From JANPEZ01 sp031423155 (GTDB lineage: Bacteria > Actinomycetota > UBA4738 > HRBIN12), in assembly GCA_031423155.1 (NCBI GenBank), contig JANPEZ010000041.1, positions 1 through 8,203 of the forward strand: 8,203 nt of DNA. Reading direction: 5' to 3'. Below the pieces are notes generated by a model. It worked only from the letters and a program-made list of their open reading frames with translations. It had not been told where the DNA came from and made no database searches. A program made the position numbers and the translations under genes. This document shows, piece after piece, positions 5,416-8,203 of the stretch; position 1 is the stretch's first letter; the number at the start of each line of letters is the position of its first letter.

Positions 5416-6383
5416 CCCATGTCGCCGCGACGCTGTTCGGAGCCCCCCTGCCCGAGGGCGGGACGATCGGTGTCTGCGCCCCGTCGGGCCCTTACTTCAA
5501 CCGTAGTGATATCGAACGACCCGTCGAGTGGTGGGAGAGCAGGGGCTATCACGTCAAGTTGGTTGAGGGCGTCTGGGCCCAGGACGACTACGCCGCCGGC
5601 CCGGCCGAGAAGCGCGCCGAGGATCTGTGTTCCCTGTTCTCCGACCCCGAGGTCGATGTCATCCAGGTTCTGTGGGGAGGAACCGGCGCGATAGAGGTGC
5701 TCCCGCACCTGGACTACGATCTCATCGCGGCCAACCCCAAGGCGATGATGGGCTACTCGGACATCACGAACCTGCACATCGCCATCCGCCAGGAGACGGG
5801 GCTCGCCACTCTTCACGGTCCGGGCCTCGGGTCGATGGGCATCCCCGAACGGAAGCCGTTCACGTGGGACTCGGCACTGGCCGCCTTCGCAACCGGGGCA
5901 GCGGGCGAAGTGCCTCGTGACCCCGACGACCCCTACGTGAGGGCGATCTCCCCCGGCCGGGTTACGGCACCGATCGTCGGCGGCAACCTTTTCACCTTCG
6001 TTCACCTGATCGGAACCCGCTGGGACCCGGTATTCGACGACGCGATCTTGTTCTTCGAGGAAGTCGACGAACCCCCTTACATCGTCGACGTGCATCTGGA
6101 GCAGTTGAAGCTTGCGGGAAAGCTCGACCGCGTCGCCGGTGTCGTCGTAGGCGAACTGAAGGACTGCGACTGGAGCGAGCGAAGGCCCGAAGCGCCGCGC
6201 AGCCGCTCCATCGAGGACGTCCTGGAAAGACATCTTTCACCCCTAGGCGTTCCGGTCCTGTACAAGCTTCCGCTCGGGCACGGCAAGCATCTGGCGAGCA
6301 TCCCTCTCGGCGTGCAGGCCACACTCAACGCGGACTCCAGAACCCTGACCATCGACCAAGCGGCGGTACGTCCGCCCGCGTAG
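5412..6383 (+). CDS. S66-family serine peptidase (LD-carboxypeptidase / MccF-like)
   Basis: Product of 323 residues, normal for peptidase S66, whose members remove D-Ala from murein tetrapeptides (LdcA) or hydrolyse microcin C-type acyl-adenylates (MccF). The opening PEGGTIGVCAPSGPYF (14-29) is typical. VLWGGTGAIEVLPHLDYDLI (87-106) is the family turn, MMGYSDITNLH (112-122) holds nucleophile Ser116, FFEEVDEPPY (214-223) the catalytic Glu (216 likely), and PLGHGKHLASIPLG (287-300) the His (290 likely). The triad appears intact. No signal peptide, so cytoplasmic. The NPK and TGL stretches (NPKAMMGYSDITNLHIAIRQ, 108-127) look slightly more MccF-like than LdcA-like, but this is impressionistic. 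ATG 5412 overlaps the C45 stop, and no good ribosome binding site precedes it, so translation is probably coupled. A binding-protein gene starts 24 bases after its stop. Peptide salvage or detoxification is inferred. Confidence 0.9.
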   Translation: MTHVAATLFGAPLPEGGTIGVCAPSGPYFNRSDIERPVEWWESRGYHVKLVEGVWAQDDYAAGPAEKRAEDLCSLFSDPEVDVIQVLWGGTGAIEVLPHLDYDLIAANPKAMMGYSDITNLHIAIRQETGLATLHGPGLGSMGIPERKPFTWDSALAAFATGAAGEVPRDPDDPYVRAISPGRVTAPIVGGNLFTFVHLIGTRWDPVFDDAILFFEEVDEPPYIVDVHLEQLKLAGKLDRVAGVVVGELKDCDWSERRPEAPRSRSIEDVLERHLSPLGVPVLYKLPLGHGKHLASIPLGVQATLNADSRTLTIDQAAVRPPA

Positions 6384-6407
6384 ACCAAAGGAAAGAGGGA
6401 GGGCACC

Positions 6408-8203
6408 ATGAAGAAGAGAACGACCCGCATAGCGGCTGCCGTAGTCGTCGCGATCATGGCTGTAGGGGCAACGTTCACCGTGGCGCTCGCCCAAGACAGC
6501 CCGGCGCCGGACGAGAAGGTGGTCTTCACCTACGGGACGGCGAACGACATCGACTCGTTCAACCCGCTCGTCGCAGTCGAGGCCCCCGCGTACACGTCCT
6601 TCGCGCTGCAGTACAACCTGCTGCTCGACTTCGCCACGGAGGACCTGTCCCCGATACCGGGAGTCGCCACGAATGTGCCGAGCCAGGAGAACGGGGGGAT
6701 CAGCCCTGACGGACTCACCTGGACCTTCGACATCCGAGAAGGGATGACCTGGTCCGACGGCCAGCCCCTGACGGCCCACGACGTGGCCTTCACCTACAAC
6801 TACGTCATCGACAACCACTTCGGCTGCTGCGTTAGCTACCTCAAGTTCGTGACCGAGGTAACGGCTCCCGATGACACGACCCTGATCATCCAGACCGAGA
6901 AGCCCGCGGTCGGGATGCTGTCGATCTACAACTACATCCTGCCCGAGCACATCTGGAAGGACATCGACAAGGAAGAGGCCAAGACCTTCGAGAACTACCC
7001 CGACCCGGTGACTTCCGGGCCCTTCCGTCTGATCAAATGGGACAGAGGTCAGTCCTGGACCTTCGAGGCCAACCCCAACTACTGGGCGGGTGCTCCGCAC
7101 ATCGACGAGCTCGTCTTCAAGGTCTATCAGAACCAGGATGCCGTGGTCGCTGCCCTGCGTTCGGGCGAGATCGACTTCGCGGACTCGTTGCAGGCCAACC
7201 TCTTCAACTCCCTCGAGGGCCAGGAGAACATCACGACGCATCAGGCCGTCGCGCCCGGTTTCACTTCGGTAGGGATCAACGTCGGGGCTGACACAGCCAT
7301 CCCGGACTCGGACGGCAACCCGATCCTCAAGGATGAGGTCGTGCGTCGCGCCTTGGCGATGGCCGTGGACAAGCAGACGCTCGTCGACAAGGTGCTCCTC
7401 GGGTACGGGACGGTCGGAAGCACCGTGGTCCCGCCCACCGCGGCTGCCTTCCATCTGGAACCGACGGGAGACCAGTTGATCGCCTTCGACCTGGAGGCGG
7501 CCAAGGCATCGCTGGAAGCAGCGGGCTACGTCGACAGCGATGATGACGGAATAAGAGAGGATCCAGCGACCGGAGCCCCTCTGGAGTTCCGACTCTTCAC
7601 CAGGAGCGAGAGCGAGGAGACGCAGACCGCCGCCAAGTTCATCGAGGACTGGTGGCAGCAGATAGGAGTGGCCACCAAGGAGACGTCGCTTTCGGACACC
7701 AAGCTGACGGACGTCATCTACGAGGGCAACTTCGACATCTTCATCTGGGGATGGATCCCCGACCCGGACCCGGACTTCATCCTGTCTGTTCTCTCGAGCG
7801 GCCAGCGTCCGCCGGAGGGGATCTGGAGCGACACGTTCTACTCAGACCCCACTTTCGACGCTAACTACGACCTGCAGAAGACGCTGCTCGACCCGGCTGA
7901 GCGGGCCGCGCTCATCAAGGACATGCAGCTACAGGTGTACGAGGCCGTGCCCTACATAGTTCTGTACTACGACCAGGTCCTGCAGGCTTACCGCAGCGAT
8001 CGCTGGACGGGCTTCGTACAGCAGCCGGCCGAGAACGGCGATCTGCTGTCCACGTACGGGCCGTATGCGTTCCTGAGTATCCGCCCGATCGCGGACACGG
8101 GAGGCGGCGGCGGTGGCGAGAGTGGTGGAGGAGGAAGCTCCACCGGGATCATCATCGGAGTCGTCGTTGCTCTGTTGGTCGTGATCGGCGGAGTCCTTCT
8201 GGC
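6408..8203 (+). CDS. ABC transporter substrate-binding protein, family 5 (peptide/nickel type), 3' end missing
   Basis: The frame is open from ATG 6408 (GGGAGGG at 6397-6403) to the window edge: 598 complete codons, no stop reached. It is an extracytoplasmic receptor for an ABC importer of oligopeptides or similar solutes. Residues 1-28 form a signal peptide: KKR, a hydrophobic core, then ALA before Gln29, fitting signal peptidase I. No lipobox Cys is present. The family 5 fold is clear from TANDIDSFNP, REGMTWSDGQPLTAHDVAFTY (110-130), TSGPFRLIKW (about 202-211), and an acidic DSDDDGIRED segment (376-385) resembling a calcium loop, common in this family. A vicinal Cys pair is at 140-141. After the domain a Gly/Ser linker (565-578) leads to a hydrophobic stretch (581-598 and beyond), probably a C-terminal membrane anchor that replaces a lipid anchor. 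Permease and ATPase genes would be expected downstream, outside this window. It follows the S66 gene by 24 bases with no terminator. Confidence 0.95.
   Translation, partial: MKKRTTRIAAAVVVAIMAVGATFTVALAQDSPAPDEKVVFTYGTANDIDSFNPLVAVEAPAYTSFALQYNLLLDFATEDLSPIPGVATNVPSQENGGISPDGLTWTFDIREGMTWSDGQPLTAHDVAFTYNYVIDNHFGCCVSYLKFVTEVTAPDDTTLIIQTEKPAVGMLSIYNYILPEHIWKDIDKEEAKTFENYPDPVTSGPFRLIKWDRGQSWTFEANPNYWAGAPHIDELVFKVYQNQDAVVAALRSGEIDFADSLQANLFNSLEGQENITTHQAVAPGFTSVGINVGADTAIPDSDGNPILKDEVVRRALAMAVDKQTLVDKVLLGYGTVGSTVVPPTAAAFHLEPTGDQLIAFDLEAAKASLEAAGYVDSDDDGIREDPATGAPLEFRLFTRSESEETQTAAKFIEDWWQQIGVATKETSLSDTKLTDVIYEGNFDIFIWGWIPDPDPDFILSVLSSGQRPPEGIWSDTFYSDPTFDANYDLQKTLLDPAERAALIKDMQLQVYEAVPYIVLYYDQVLQAYRSDRWTGFVQQPAENGDLLSTYGPYAFLSIRPIADTGGGGGGESGGGGSSTGIIIGVVVALLVVIGGVLL

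Noticed and set aside
5253..6233. Long minus-strand open frame opposite the S66 peptidase gene
   Set aside because: The sense frame has the full S66 catalytic motifs; the antisense product resembles nothing.
6243..7454. Long minus-strand open frame opposite the binding-protein gene
   Set aside because: The sense frame is a signal-peptide-bearing family 5 receptor; the antisense frame is low-complexity and domain-free.
1..8203. Search by eye for tRNA or rRNA genes, CRISPR repeats, insertion sequence ends and riboswitches
   Set aside because: No cloverleaf with a TTCGA-type arm, no spaced direct repeats, no terminal inverted repeats with a transposase and no known riboswitch core were seen; gaps between genes are all under 200 bases.

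Overview
The window looks like chromosomal DNA from a high-GC Gram-positive bacterium, most likely an actinobacterium or a relative. The reasons are strong G/C preference at third codon positions, GTG starts, tightly packed genes with 4-base stop/start overlaps, TAnnnT-type -10 elements, and an exported binding protein with no lipobox Cys. I cannot place it more precisely. All seven convincing genes are on the + strand; the long minus-strand frames are GC shadows.

Left part (1-2231): a very stable GC hairpin (59-86) precedes a glutamine-synthetase-family ligase (113-1495) of the PuuA/gamma-glutamyl-amine type. It is followed after 19 bases by a free-standing class I glutamine amidotransferase (1515-2231), which may be leaderless.

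Middle (2232-4125): a recognisable promoter with short palindromes drives a Phd/YefM-type antitoxin (2313-2570) and a RelE/ParE-type toxin (2573-2824). A GTGA overlap then joins the toxin gene to a two-domain protein (2821-4125). Its N-terminal half is a PuuD-like gamma-glutamyl hydrolase (peptidase C26) and its C-terminal half is a GrpB/UPF0157 domain. This fusion, and its apparent co-translation with a toxin-antitoxin pair, is the most unusual feature of the window.

Right part (4126-8203): a 192-base gap with a plausible promoter leads into a second cluster. It contains a C45-family acyltransferase/amidase-like protein (4318-5415), an S66 LD-carboxypeptidase/MccF-like serine peptidase (5412-6383, ATGA overlap) and a family 5 peptide/nickel-type ABC substrate-binding protein (6408 to the window end, incomplete). 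The binding protein has a type I signal peptide and a Gly/Ser linker followed by a C-terminal membrane segment.

The common theme is amide-bond chemistry on small molecules: gamma-glutamyl ligation, glutamine or gamma-glutamyl hydrolysis, N-acyl amide processing and peptide cleavage, next to an uptake receptor. A PuuA-like ligase and a PuuD-like hydrolase about 1.3 kb apart suggest gamma-glutamylated amine catabolism, and the second cluster suggests import and hydrolysis of peptide-like amides. Both pathway assignments are inference; no oxidase, dehydrogenase or transporter permease lies inside the window.
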